Shown here in pieces: positions 20,622 through 32,108 of a DNA stretch of 37,159 nucleotides. Source of the DNA: Fonsecaea monophora (Eukaryota; Ascomycota; Eurotiomycetes; Chaetothyriales; Herpotrichiellaceae); assembly GCF_001642475.1 (NCBI RefSeq), contig NW_019174115.1, positions 1 through 37,159 of the forward strand, written 5' to 3'. The stretch's first letter is position 1; every line of letters begins with the position of its first letter. Position numbers and translations under genes: made by a program. The notes beneath the pieces were generated by a model. The model was not told the origin of the DNA and ran no database searches. It saw only the letters and a program-made list of their open reading frames with translations.

Positions 20622-22468
20622 GTTGCAGTGGTGGGGAGCCGAAGTTTGCTTGCCGTTTTGCCGGTTCTGTGCGATTGCTTTTCATCAAGTGCCAGGATCG
20701 ACGCTTGCCGCTTACTCCCTGATTATGCATACGCACCTCTACTAATACGGGAATGAATGAAGTATACTCTGTGTACTGAGCTTGGTGAGCTGTTTGGTAG
20801 TAGCAGCAAGGCTGACTAGTTTGTTGCGCTTCTTCGAACAAGACTTCTCCTGAGCCTGACGTCTGAGTATGATAGGTTGACTAGAGAGTTTCTCCTTCGG
20901 TTTTCGAAGTCCTTATCTGGTGTTTGGAGTCACAAATGGCAGAGAGTAGAGGGAAACCTGTCTATTACAACCTAAAATATCTCAGGCTGGATGGGCCAAT
21001 CGTCCAAAGCCAACACAACCAGGAACTTAGGATCTAGCAAATACTGAGAAGAAAAGATAACCTCCAACTTGTTGGTCTCACCAGCTATGCTGTGTGAGAG
21101 GTTTTGAGCTATCGAGGCTTCTGTTTCCACACTTCACACACCCCATCTACCTTGTTCCTTTCTTAGCACAGCATTGACCGAGATTCAGGACACCCGACTT
21201 ATTACAACGCCGTCTCTCTTCCCCGAGCCCGGCTAATACAAAAGCAGTATTGCCTGATTCAATCAACAATTTGGCTTGGGTCGTTCTCACCATGATACCG
21301 CATAAGGGCGTTATGATACCTAGCTTTATCACAATTTCTCGCTACCAAGTTCTCGGATCTCTGCCGAAAATATGTCCGCGCCCTGGTGTAACAGGTCGAC
21401 ACAAGAACAACCCCAGCGGTTGGTGTCAGCAATTCGCAGGCATCGCTCACGCCGACCCACTCGGATCACGACAGATCGACGAGCCTCACGAAAGCGTTGG
21501 AGCTACCGAATATTCGCGATTGATCCAGAGAGCCCGACCCTGATGCTGGCCATGTGTATCCAGGAAGGGGAAAGGTGTACGAGGTACTCGGTTCACAATA
21601 CAACTTGACGTGGCTCCGGATCAGGCAAGCGGAGGCAAGCGGTTTTGCGCCGAAACCACCGCTTCGCTTGGGAGTCGCACTTTTCCCTTCACATTTGTCC
21701 AGCGAGGATTTGGCTGTCTCTTTGGACTGTTTGGGTCTCGGTCAGCACCTTGCTTAAGAAGTTGCACTGTGGATTGTCCACCTGTACGAGGTTCTGCCTC
21801 AAAAAGCCATCCAGGCTAGTTGTTGTGGTTCTGGTTTTGTCAAGTCTCCAGCTGCAGAGAGCTACGAATGTCCTGACGATAGCTAATCTCATCAAGTTTG
21901 CCATTGATAAGGTCTTGTAGAAAGATGTAGAAGCTTGGCTAGGGTATTGCCATGAGCTATGCCAGTCTATACCCAGGAAGACATCATGAATGCCCAGCAT
22001 CAAATACTACCATCATTTGCGCGACACACAAATATATGAGTCAAGTAGAGCCGTTTCGTGGTTTCATGTTGTCGAGTGTCCTCATACCAGGATATGAGCC
22101 CACTTGAGATGTGACGGCGGTTGTTGTCGCAAGGACGCAGCTCCGAATTGAGTTCAGGGGGAAGTATCTATTAGGTGATTAAGGGTTGAAGCCAATAGGG
22201 TGGAAAATGATGACAATGATAAAGACGCAAGAGGAGTAAATGCTGCGCAGTACCAACAGATACAGAGAACCGGATGGTCGGATACGCACATCGCGCTCAA
22301 ACAAATCTCGAGGGTGCCATGTGATTCGAGACCACAGAACCAAATTAATTCTCTTAGTGAGCCACCATCTTGGGCACTTTCTTATAGGAGGCTTTGGAAG
22401 GTCTTCGCCCTGGTGAGACCATTTCCCGCCGACTTCGCGCCACCCGTTATCCCGTCGAAGGAGCCGAG

Positions 22469-23319
22469 ATGGTGTACTATTTCAAGTCGTCGACGGTCGA
22501 TCCGCCGGCCTTTATTTACGTGGGGAAAGACAAGGTTGAAAGTGTGCATTGCCCAAACGACGAAGCATCACAGATATCTGACCGTGAGTACAGATGAGGA
22601 TCTTATCAAATTTGGCTGGGACGAGGATGTTTGGTAAGATTTCTGCTTTGTCTGGTTGGGATGGTGGAAGACTTACTCTACCAAGGGTATCACTGTGCAC
22701 ACGACTGAGCCCGGAACACACTTCGCTGATGTGGCTAGTTTCACGTTGATAACCTGTCGAGTGCTCACGTCTATCTGAGACTAAAACCCGGTGAATCGTG
22801 GACCTCGATTCCATCAGCACTGCTCGAAGACTGTGCACAGTTAACTAAAGCCAATTCTATTGAAGGTACAGCGAAGAGATATTAACGGAAACAACACTAG
22901 CCGGTTGACCGTCTACTCTAGGCAATAAGAAAGACAACATTACGGTCATCTACACGCCCTGGTCGAATCTGCGAAAGGACGCGTCCATGGCTACGGGTCA
23001 AGTGTCGTTCCACGACCCAAAGATGGTCAAGAAGATCCACGTGCCGGCAAGGCAAAACCCAATCGTCAACAGACTAAACAAGACTCGCGAAGAGCGGTTC
23101 CCGGACCTGAGAGCGGAGAGGGAAGCAGACCAAAGGGAGAGACGAAAGGTCGAGAGGATAGCGCGGGAGCAACAAAAGGCCAAAGATCGGGAGGAGAGAC
23201 AGCGACGGGAAGAGTTGAGATGGCAGAAGGATCATGCGTACGATGACATTATGAAGGAAGAGAACATGGTGAGCAACCAGGACAGAGATGCGTCCTTTTT
23301 CGACGACGACTTTATGTAG
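22469..23319 (+). CDS. CCDC25 homologue (NFACT-R/DUF814 family), apparent splice-site defect
   Basis: The exons are 22469-22541, 22594-22633 (or nearby), 22739-22865 and 22922-23319. The protein matches CCDC25 along its length: MVYYFKSSTVDPPAFIYVGKDKVE, NEDLIKFGWDEDVW, FHVDNLSSAHVYLRLKPGE, KANSIEGNKKDNITVIYTPWSNL, KTREERFPDL, a long charged coiled coil, and the ending ENMVSNQDRDASFFDDDFM. The NFACT-R-type domain is linked to nucleic-acid or ribosome-associated roles; the fungal function is not established. Introns 1 (52 bp) and 3 (56 bp) are clean. Intron 2 is not: the conserved VW-FHV junction needs exon 2 to end after TGG, but the sequence reads GTTTGGTAAG, so the GTAAG donor leaves the exon one base short and breaks the frame. 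Using GT at 22629 instead keeps the frame but drops V and W. The in-frame upstream ATG at 22394 adds an unconserved N-terminus, so I reject it. Confidence 0.85.
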
Positions 23320-23740
23320 AGATGGTGGCAGGTTGGTGGCAGGTTGCCACGTGGAGAGTGAGGCTGAGCATGAAACAACCGACGATCTGAAGCGACAAGA
23401 CTTTCTGGGTTCCCCGGATCACTTCATTTCCACCAAAACTTAAGGGACCTACAAAAAGTAACCATGTTGACCTGGACCTCCTTTTCTCGCCAATTGTGTA
23501 TTATCCTCTCTTTATGCATGTTGAAACTGTCTTGATCGGCGCGTCATCGGTTAGATCTCTCTTTGTACAACACACATACAGGGGCCGCGCCCACTCCGAA
23601 CCTCGTTGCCTGACCTCATCCACACTCACCTCCCACCATCATCCCTAACTATCTGCGCACCCTCGAGGGACTGACTCTGCGAGCATCGTCTAACCACTGT
23701 CCTCTCGCCCTCGTTACTCGAGAGTTGGGCTCGTTCCTCC
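23320..23740. other. intergenic between the CCDC25 homologue and the next gene
   Basis: This 421-bp stretch contains the CCDC25 3' region and a C/T-rich promoter or leader (23580-23740) of the following plus-strand gene. No other gene is seen. Confidence 0.55.
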
Positions 23741-25165
23741 ATGGCTTCTACTGAAGCGCCTCCTAGGCCTCATGGTAGGCATCGGCCCACCGTTCCTCGT
23801 ACCACTCTAACTTGACCCCAACTAGACCGACATGGCCGCCGACGACCGTTCACCACGTGGATGCGCCGACTTGCGAACCTCAAGACTCTTCATACCGACT
23901 CGAACACCGATAATGGCGCGAGTCCACGGCGCTACGCAACACTTCCGATGACCATCAAGTCCAAAAAGAGCAATATCGCGAAAAACAATCCCTATCCTCT
24001 TTCCTCCCGCATCGGCGAACCTCACAGTCACAGTAATACCACCAATGGCCATCTATCATTCTCTACGCACATCACCTCCTCCCAGCGGTCTCGACACAGT
24101 TCCCTGTCCCAGTCCCACTCTAAACACTCGGTGTCCATCTCCCACGACAGCCAAGTTGGCGGTAATAAATCAAGAGCACCCACTTTGGCCACACAAGCAG
24201 AGACAGCTCTTTCAGATGCGGCTCCTTCGGGAGTGGGAACAAGCGCGACAGTCGCTACAAAGACCGATGGCGGCAGAGACAGTACATTTTCCTCGCCTGC
24301 GCCGTCCATCCGGTCTATGGCTACAACCCTGACCACGGTCCAGTCGATTGCTGCTCCGTCGCACAACACTAACAACTACAATAACCCCGGCGGGACACAC
24401 ATGCTCACTCATGCTTCGACTGCAACAAGCAATCCCGTTTATTTTGGTGGACAACCGGCTACCGCTGTACCAGCGCACCTTGCTCCACATTCGCATCCGA
24501 CAACCTACCACTCCGCCATAGCCAACAATGTACTTACAGATGATGCCTCGATCCTCACCCTGGCATCTTCGTCCAAGCGCCGCCGACGGAATTCAGTCGA
24601 CACCAACGCGTCTATCAAAGCACTCGCTCCGGCATCCATGTTTGGAGGAAGTCGCGAATCGCTTCCATTATCGGTGCTGTCCGGTACAGTTATTCACCCT
24701 GGTGCTGCGGCAGACGCGGTATCGCTCCGTGGCGATGCATCACATAACACACGCTCAAACCTGAACGCCGAAAGATCCAGTCTGATCTCGGCAAGTGGAG
24801 TGACCGCACCCGCCTTGGCAAGTGAGCGGAATAGTTACATTGGAAGCAAATACGGAGGCGACACTGCGAGTGTGAGAAGTAATCTCTTGGGAGCAAGTGC
24901 GGGCCACGGGCGAACAGACAGTCTGAGTGGAAGCATAGGCGGTCCCAGAGAGAAGGAACGCGAGAAGGAAAAGGACAAGGACAGAGATCGGGGCATGGAA
25001 AAGGTCGGAGAATCGGAGAATGAAAACGGGAACCTAGCTGGAATGTTCACCGCACCAACCAGTCCACTTGTTGACGGGCCGGGTGATGGCACAGGTGAAA
25101 CCATGTTTACAACAGCCTCCACACTGGAGGGAGCGAGTGCAGCCCTGGAAAAGGACAAAGCCTAG
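23741..25165 (+). CDS. conserved fungal Ser-rich protein (often mislabelled 'polycystin' channel)
   Basis: There are two exons, 23741-23774 and 23826-25165, with a 51-bp intron: 1374 nt, 457 residues. The short first exon encodes MASTEAPPRPH and splices to DRHGRRRPFTTWMRRLANLK, a conserved N-terminal basic motif. A Ser/Thr/His-rich disordered region follows. A second conserved block at about 249-300 reads LTDDASILTLASSSKRRRR then NSVDTNASIKALAPASMFGG and SRESLPLSVLS. The C-terminus has a charged KEKEKDKDRDR tract. Fungal databases often call such proteins 'Ca2+-modulated nonselective cation channel polycystin', but I see no transmembrane helix, so a channel role is not supported. The two blocks surrounded by disorder suggest a regulatory or scaffold protein of unknown function. 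Confidence 0.85.
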
Positions 25166-26153
25166 CAGACGTCTCCTAGTGAGAAGTGAGAGGGAGCGAC
25201 AGGCCGAGGCCTGATGAGTTACGGTGCATGAATCGTCTTGCGAACGAGAACGAGAGACCGAAGAGTGGTTACAATGAGAGACGGAAGGGTGGTTACGGCA
25301 GGCGGGAATCGAGTGTACGAGGGGAGTCAATGACGGATGCTTCACGGGATGATATCAATACGGGAAACAACATGTTTACCCACGCGTTGTTGTGGAGTCT
25401 AGGGCACGGGCTGGGATGTGATGATGCGAAGGCAGATAGAAACATGATACCCCCCCTTGTTTGCTAATGTCTTTTGTTGTATTCGAGAGAGCTGTCGAGA
25501 GTCAAGACTCAACACACGAGCAGAAGACAATTTTCTAGTTGTCTGCGGAGTATGTCAGCATCGAGTACGAGGTTCCTCGTAGTAAAAAAAATCTGTTCCG
25601 TTCTATTAGTATGGAGGGAATGATCAATATTAACCGACGGCATACCGTTTTTGGACGTTGCCTGCTCGCTTTTTCGCCCCATGATATTATGCCTCCCTGC
25701 GTACCTGGTCCATTAAATTCAGCCCAGCTTCAGATTCAGCTTCGTCAGGGATAAAGTAACCAGTTCTGGGGTCGAGGATACTAGGTGTGACGGAACGTAT
25801 CAGATTGAATCTATGGTAGATACAGTCGTGATAGTAGTATAGAGACAACGGGAGAGCGAAGGAGAGAGACACAACCACGAGAGGACGAGAAATGGAGAGT
25901 GGAAAATAGATAAGATACCCACGGACACGGACACATACAGAGAGATGATGGGGAGAGAGATGTCAAAATGTTCATAATGTGCTTTAACTTTCATTCTATA
26001 CACAGAGGGCCAGACCTAGACCTAGACCCAGACCAAGACTTATACTCCTATACCATATACTGAAACCTCACGGGCGTACACAGGTGTACTTGTACACAGG
26101 CACACAGGCATAGGTTCGGTCCAAGTAGCGGTACAGTACAGACAAGAGCTGGC
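25166..26153. other. intergenic, convergent 3' regions
   Basis: These 988 bp lie between two convergent genes. They contain simple sequence: a hexamer run close to (AGACCT)n at about 26010-26035 and GA-rich stretches near 25850-25950. No gene is recognised. Confidence 0.55.
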
Positions 26154-27593
26154 TTAAAACCGGGCCTGGACTCTGCTGGGCACGTCCTGGACGGCCCAGT
26201 CGGAAAATTGCTTCTGGCTGACTGTCCGGCGGACCTGTTCGGTCGTGAAGCCCTTGGCCTCGGTGGCCGGGTTGTATCCCAGGCCGGTGAGGCGGGCGAC
26301 TTCTTGGTCTGAGACGGGAGTGGTTTGCTTGCCGTCGGCGCGCTTGTAGACGGTCACGACGACGGCGCCGCCAAGACCCAGGTTGTGCTGCAGGCAGTAT
26401 TTGGTGTCCTTGACCAAGCGGTTGTTGGCCCAGCCACGCAGGTGCCACACCAACTCGGCGCATTGGGCGAGGCCGGTGGCTCCTATAATTCAAGATTGTT
26501 AGCCACTTTTACAAGATCAAATGATGGAAGAGGGATAGGAGAACGTACCGAGAGGGTGACCCTTGGAAATGAGACCTCCCGAGGGGTTAATGACATATTT
26601 GCCACCATATGTGATGTCGCCGCTCCTCACCAGCTCGTGTGCCTTGCCCTTGGGAGAGAGGCCAAGAGCATCAATCACGCACATCTCGTTGGCGCTGAAG
26701 CAGTCGTGGACCTCGACAACTTGGACGTCGTTGGGGGTAATGCCCGCCTGCTCGAGCGCACGTTTACCGGCAATCACTGACATTTGATAGCCGACGAGGT
26801 CAATGCTGGAGCGGCTGAAGAGGTCTGGCGAGTCGGTGGCCATCGCCTGGCCAGCGATCAGGACGGCCTGAGACTTGAGGTGAGGTCGCTTATCGAGGAA
26901 GTCCTGCGAGACAACAACCGCCGCGGCGGCACCGTCCGAGGTCGGGCAGCATTGGAGTTTTGTAAGGGGCTCGAAGATCATGGGAGACTTGAGGATTTGT
27001 TCCAGGGTGTATTCATCCTTGAACTGGGAGTATGGGTTCCTCTTGCTGTGCTCGTGGTTGATGCGGGCGATCTCGGCAAAGTCCTCTGCCTTTGCGCCGT
27101 ACTTCTCCATATACTCTCGGCCGGCGTTGCCAAAGAGTTGAGCAGCGCCTGGGGCATTGGTAACTCCACGCGTGGCTTTCATCATCTCGTTGCTGGTGCC
27201 GGTAGGGTTCACGCGGTCTTGGAAGTACGTTTGTAGACTGCCGGGGGACATTTTTTCGAAACCGACAACCAGGACGCAGTCGGCTGCGCCGTAGGCAATA
27301 GCTTGTCTGGCCATATTCAAACCCGTCGAGCCCGTTGAGCAGTTATTATTAACATTGTATATGGGGATCGAGGTCATGCCGAATTGGTAGAAGACGCGCT
27401 GGCCGCAGGTGGAATCGCCATAGCAGTAGCATGCAACACCTTGGTCGACCTCGTCGTAGTTGATTTGAGCATCCAGCATGGCTTTGATGCCGGCCTCGAA
27501 TCCAAGCTCATGGTAGTCTACCTTGCCGCGCGGCTTGATGAACTTGGTCATGCCGACGCCTAGCACGTAGGCGGGAGCTGGTTGGCGAGGCAT
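26154..27593 (-). CDS. SCPx-type thiolase (peroxisomal 3-ketoacyl-CoA thiolase family)
   Basis: SCPx thiolases cleave 3-ketoacyl-CoAs, including branched chains and sterol side chains. There are two exons, 27593-26549 and 26482-26154, with a 66-bp intron (26483-26548): 1374 nt, 457 residues. The nucleophile Cys is C85 in VNNNCSTGSTG; HDCFSANE is at 296-303; GGLISKGHPLGATGLAQC spans the splice junction, with H346; CCPTSDGAAAA near 215 is also typical. The length fits the thiolase domain alone, with no C-terminal SCP2 sterol-carrier domain. The protein ends in ARF, a tolerated variant of the peroxisomal PTS1 signal, so peroxisomal location is likely but inferred. The start is MPRQPAPAYVLGVGMTKF, which matches the family N-terminus; 30 further in-frame codons upstream are Pro/Cys-rich and not conserved. 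Confidence 0.94.
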
Positions 27594-29446
27594 TGTGTCT
27601 GGTGGCGTGTGAGGAGGTGGAGTTGGTACTCGAGGGGAACGATCGCAAAGGTTAGGTGAACAATTTGCGTGTGAACAACACAACTGGATAACTCGGGGGG
27701 AAACCAGAAGGAGGGAGGGAAAGGAGATAATGAGTGAAGATATAGACTCGATGTTTTGTGATCAAAGAAAGATCTTTCTGGTAAGCTGATACTTTATTAT
27801 AGCCTCGTTTCGTCTTCGGCATTTTTTGATACAGAGACCTCGGCACTGAGGTCTTGGACCGACAGGACGCCGCAGACGCCGCATTTGGGGAGTGGGTGAG
27901 CGGGGTGCCAAGGGGGGCTTGCAGCGAGTAGGACTAGCCCACTCGGTAGAGGCCTGTGGCACCCCCAATTGCCCCCCTATTACTATTCGGACCGACCTAC
28001 ATACTTATCAGGTACACTTGACTCAGTACGCCAGTACGCAGGCACAGGCACCTCCTCTAGGTACTCGGTATTGTGGCACTGAAGCAGGCCGACGAGGGGC
28101 GCAGAGGGAATACCTGGTCTAGCTCCATGACTTCCCTCACTGACTCGCAACGTAGATCTACCTACTACATGTAGGTATGTAACTCCTATCGATTCCTGTC
28201 GAGCTGTGTACCTCGTACTTGTACTCCCTCTCCTGCCAATGGATCCTTGGCTCACCGTCTCTTTGTCCCTGCATCTTCTCCCCCTGTTTCCCCCGCTCTA
28301 TCCATTCCACTCTTTCTTGCCCGCACAAATCCACGGGAGCCGTTCCGCTCGCAGTGCTCCATTGTCCAACAGAACCTATCCTGACACAGAGCAATGCATG
28401 GTGTGATTGGAAATGGTCAATCGACATGCGAATCATGACGGGCCGAATCATGAACCAAGCATCAACCCAAGCCCTAGGGATGCCCATCGAGTCCAATTAG
28501 GCGAGGCCTGAAGGGCATTCGACGTCACGGATTGGCTTTGGTGCTGGCGGATTGGTCGACAGACTCTTAGGAACCCCCACCTGATGCTTTGTTCCAATAG
28601 CAACCCACGGCTGGATGCATCTCATTCCTTACCCCCAAAAATGCCCACACTCGCAAGTCCACCTCTCAGTGTGCAAGCCAGACTCATTGCACATGGCATT
28701 TTCATTCTTGCTCGGCCCTTGAAGCTCTAGAACTGCTTTGTTCTCCTCTCCCTCTCTTGTGCAAACATTCGACCTCTCGACACTTGTTCTTTATTACGAG
28801 AACAGCAATCTGCCTAGTGTGAACTAGCAGCTGTTCGATCCTGGACAGTGAGGTCAAGACATTTGTCTGCCCCTCTAAGATCGCCGTCTGCACCATCGTC
28901 AGCTTCCCACAGTCGGCCCCCTGACCTCAGAGAGTTCACTTCCTGCTATACCTCTTCAATCGACAAAGGAGTCGCCTCCTGTCGGCTGTCACAGCACGCC
29001 ATTTCACTGCTGAACGCTTCGGTGCCGTTTCCAGGAAGTGGTTTTGTGCTCTGACAGAAACCGTCCCCCGTCGGTCTTGTTGCGAGGGAGAAAGAGTTCG
29101 AACAACGCCAGGCCTGTGATGGAGTGTGGAACGCAGAGAGATCTTCTCAGTCACAGCGATTGAGAGATCTATCTTGCGTTCCATCGGGTCCCGCAGCCCA
29201 TTGTGCGTCTCTGCGAGCAAAGAGTTGGACGCTGGTGGAAATATAAGATTGTGCTCGCCGTGCCCCCAACAGAAAAAGGTCGCACGTACGCACGCACGTC
29301 GAATTTTCTGCCCGTACTGTGGTCCGTAAACGACCATCATCGCCGGGGCGATGAATCATGCCAGCAAAACCACCGACGATTCCTCGCCCCTCACCCACGA
29401 TCCAACTTCCAAATTTCCATCCAAGTCATCGCAACCACCGATAGCC
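27594..29446. other. 1.85-kb divergent promoter region
   Basis: This stretch lies between the thiolase (minus) and the mitochondrial carrier (plus), so it carries both promoters. On the minus strand a TATAATAAA-like box (about 27795-27805) and a C/T-rich tract precede the thiolase start. The plus side has a CGCACGTACGCACG repeat near 29281. Short frames up to 134 codons show no domain, and I find no tRNA. Confidence 0.5.
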
Positions 29447-30822
29447 ATGGCTGCCCAATCCAAGCTGGATACGGGCTGGAGCTCGACTGATACTCGAATC
29501 TACTACACCAAAAAGTACAGACAGGTTCTCTCGTCCGCTCCCGCATGTGCCTTGGCCGTGGTCGCAGGGGTGAGTGGCTTGAAATTGACCTCATGGAATT
29601 CGCCATCTGACACATCTCCAGGCTCCTCTTGAGAATGTCAAAGTCCGAATGCAATCGTAAGCGAATGAAGGGAAGTCGGATTATGCCCATGTTAACAGCG
29701 AGCAGACGTCATTTCGCTCATGCTTTGGAAGCTACCAAATACACCTACCGTACCGAAGGCATTCGTGGATTTTGGGCCGGTGAGAGCGAATCCCACGGCC
29801 GAGAGGTCACAGAAACTGACTGCTTCAGGTACATTCAACCCGCTAGTCTCCATCACCTTCTCCCGAGCGCTTGGTTTCTCCATCTACCGAAAGGCAAAGT
29901 ACACATTCGATGGCTGGATCGAAGCAGCTACAGGTCGATCACCTCTTCAACATGTCAATAAGCCTGGCACTTATCCTGATATCTACACCATGACGTGCTT
30001 TACTGGAGCAGGAATGGTCTCGGGTGCTGTCACAGCTGTCGCTTTGAGTAGGACTACCTTCAAAGAGGTTTGAGACTAGACAAATTCTAATGCTTTCTCA
30101 GCTCCGGTCGAACTCATCAAGAACGCGACGCAAACATCAGTTCTCATGGCCTCGCAGGTTGATCATACCTCGGCAGCACCAACCCCAGCCGGTCCCAAGA
30201 ATGTCGGCCGTGTCAGCTCCTGGATGTCTATGAAGAGAATCATCGCGCGGCAGGGTCCCCTGGGCCTCTGGACTGGGTTCCGATTGCATTTGGTCCGAGA
30301 TGTCATTGGTAGCGGCATCTACTTTGGGGTCTACGAGACAACGAAACAATCGCTCAACTCGTACTACGGGGCTGAGAAGGCCAACTCTGCGGGTGCGATT
30401 GCGATGGCGGGGGCTCTTTGCGGCGTCGGTGCTTGGGTTGTGGTATGCTCTCCCCAGCAGTCTGTTCATTTTCTTTCTGACGTGCTGTCTTGCAGACCTA
30501 CCCGCTGGACACGATGAAGACCCGTGCTCAAAACAACCTCGTGGGCTCTTCTCTTCCTACTTCCACTGCCAATCAGAGTCTCGGTGCGGCCATCGGGTCC
30601 ACCGCCAAATCCGCGGTTCATCGGTTGCCCAGCAAATGGAAGGGCGTGGAGATGATCATCTTGCGTTCGTCGCTTCAGAACATGATTCAGATGTCCTTTT
30701 TCGAGCAGGCAAAGGTGTGGATTGACAAGCTGGAGTTCTCCGACGGTAGCCGAACTCTGCCCGAGGTAGAGAGACAATTTGGGAGAGACAGCAAGATTGT
30801 CCACAAGAATGATAAATTGTGA
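29447..30822 (+). CDS. mitochondrial carrier family (SLC25) protein
   Basis: This family exchanges metabolites across the inner mitochondrial membrane using three repeats, each with a Px[DE]xx[KR] motif. There are six exons, 29447-29569, 29622-29656, 29703-29779, 29829-30047, 30102-30442 and 30496-30822: 1122 nt, 373 residues. The three motifs sit at or beside splice junctions: APLENVKVR (exon 2), TPVELIK (exon 4/5 junction) and YPLDTMKTR (start of exon 6). The repeat partner TEGIRGFWAG, then GTFNPLVSITFSRALGF, and GPLGLWTGFRLHLVRDVIGSG also fit. It is longer than the usual 300 residues because of a loop with Ala/Pro (near 185) and one in the third repeat. The substrate is unknown. The start 29447 has a good context (gccATGG); an in-frame ATG at 29351 would add 32 Ser/Thr-rich residues. 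The exon 3 acceptor (GCGAG at 29702) is chosen to keep frame. Confidence 0.9.
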
Positions 30823-32108
30823 TGGGTGGGCGCCTGGACAGCACATTGACAGGATAGTGAGTCTCATTGCGGCCTGTTTTTTTGGGCCAGAAAACAACAG
30901 AATGCACGTTTGATGAGGTTGGGTCGTTCCCTGTTCCCAGTATCTTTGTCCGTTTTGTCTTTACCGTCGACCAGCTGCTCAGCTATTCGACTCAACCTGC
31001 AGTCCGCTGTTCCTATCTCCTGTCCCGCCCTCGGTGGTCGTCGTTTACTTCACATTCTGACGGGCTTGCGTGGCACGTCATAGTCACATGTCCCTTCGAG
31101 CAATGGGTCAGTGAGCAGCGTAGGATACTGACAAAGGCGCGTCACATTCTCCCTTTCTTGTTACGCACAAGACAAGACGGCATACCGACTTTGCCGTTGT
31201 GTTTGATTTATCAGATTCACCGACAACGGCACGTCACTGACGTGTTTCTTTGAATATCCACTTGTGACACTTGAGTGTTCGGTTCCTCTATAACGGACCA
31301 GCTCGCTCCAAGGCGGACACCGCAGCAGCAGCAGCAGCATCAGGCTCCCTAGGCAATGACTGAGTGAGTGAGGAGTGAGTGAGCTGACGGCACGGAGATA
31401 TCGTGGAGTCAAGGAGGCCACGAGACGGCGATGGGATTGGCATGTTGTGTCGATACTCTACCAGGAAACTGCACATGTCAGCTTTCCGTTCATTATTGGA
31501 GTCTTCCCTGATGACTTTGGCGCAGTCTTGCCGGCCTTGTCTTGTCTTGTCCTGTCGCAAAGTGACATGGTGGGCTTGGTCGTCACAATAAGCACCAAGC
31601 AGGACCAAGTAGCACTGGATCTGGGATTAGGGCTTGGACCCAGCTAGACTCGGAAGGATGTACCTACATACGCACCGAGTACCGTAGTCGGTACATAAGG
31701 CAGTTTGGTATGTCCTTTGCGATTTGCTGTCCTGTCTCCTGTCTCGGAAATCGGGTGCGGTTTGGGGACAAGGTAGTTCCGAGCCCTGCTATCTATCTCC
31801 CCTGTCCCATCTACCTATGTAAGTGTGTGGGTAGATATGTCATCAGGGGTGGTGGTGGGTGTGGGCACGGATAGTACCCTCGATAGCACGTTGTACCTAC
31901 ATCTACCTAGCTGCTTGGGAACACGAGCATACAAACGACAATGACCGGCGTGAAGCGGCATGTACCATATCACCGATGGACTGACTATACTGGTAACTAT
32001 ACTGGATGTACCCTTTCTGCCTCTCCCTCCACTACTCGTCCTTTTGCGGGGGGGTCGGAGGGTTGAATTCCCCCGGATTTCCAATCACGCAGGTTAGTGC
32101 GCTGTGCA

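Larger units (their letters stand above)
16381..22468. other. 6-kb gene-poor stretch
   Basis: Both strands were read for known protein motifs, short-exon genes, tRNA T-arms, 5S rRNA and long terminal repeats, and none was found. What it holds is a run of 16 C at 19973-19988, overlapping open frames at 19658-20041 and 19926-20621 (plus) that meet at that run, and other frames such as 17591-18118 (plus, 175 codons) and 16996-17361 (minus, 121 codons), without recognisable domains. It may be an RNA-only region, a degenerate element, or home to fast-evolving lineage-specific genes. The sequence alone does not decide. Confidence 0.5.

Noticed and set aside
22200..22637. 145-codon plus-strand frame over the CCDC25 start
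   Set aside because: It reads exon 1 in the wrong frame and enters the true frame only because it runs through intron 1; the spliced CCDC25 model explains it.
27594..27683. Upstream in-frame extension of the thiolase (MCCSHANCSPN..)
   Set aside because: It is not conserved in the family; the start at 27593 matches the usual thiolase N-terminus.
27933..27952. tRNA D-arm-like TAGCCCACTCGGTAGAG
   Set aside because: No matching T-arm (GGTTCRA) or acceptor stem follows at the right distance.
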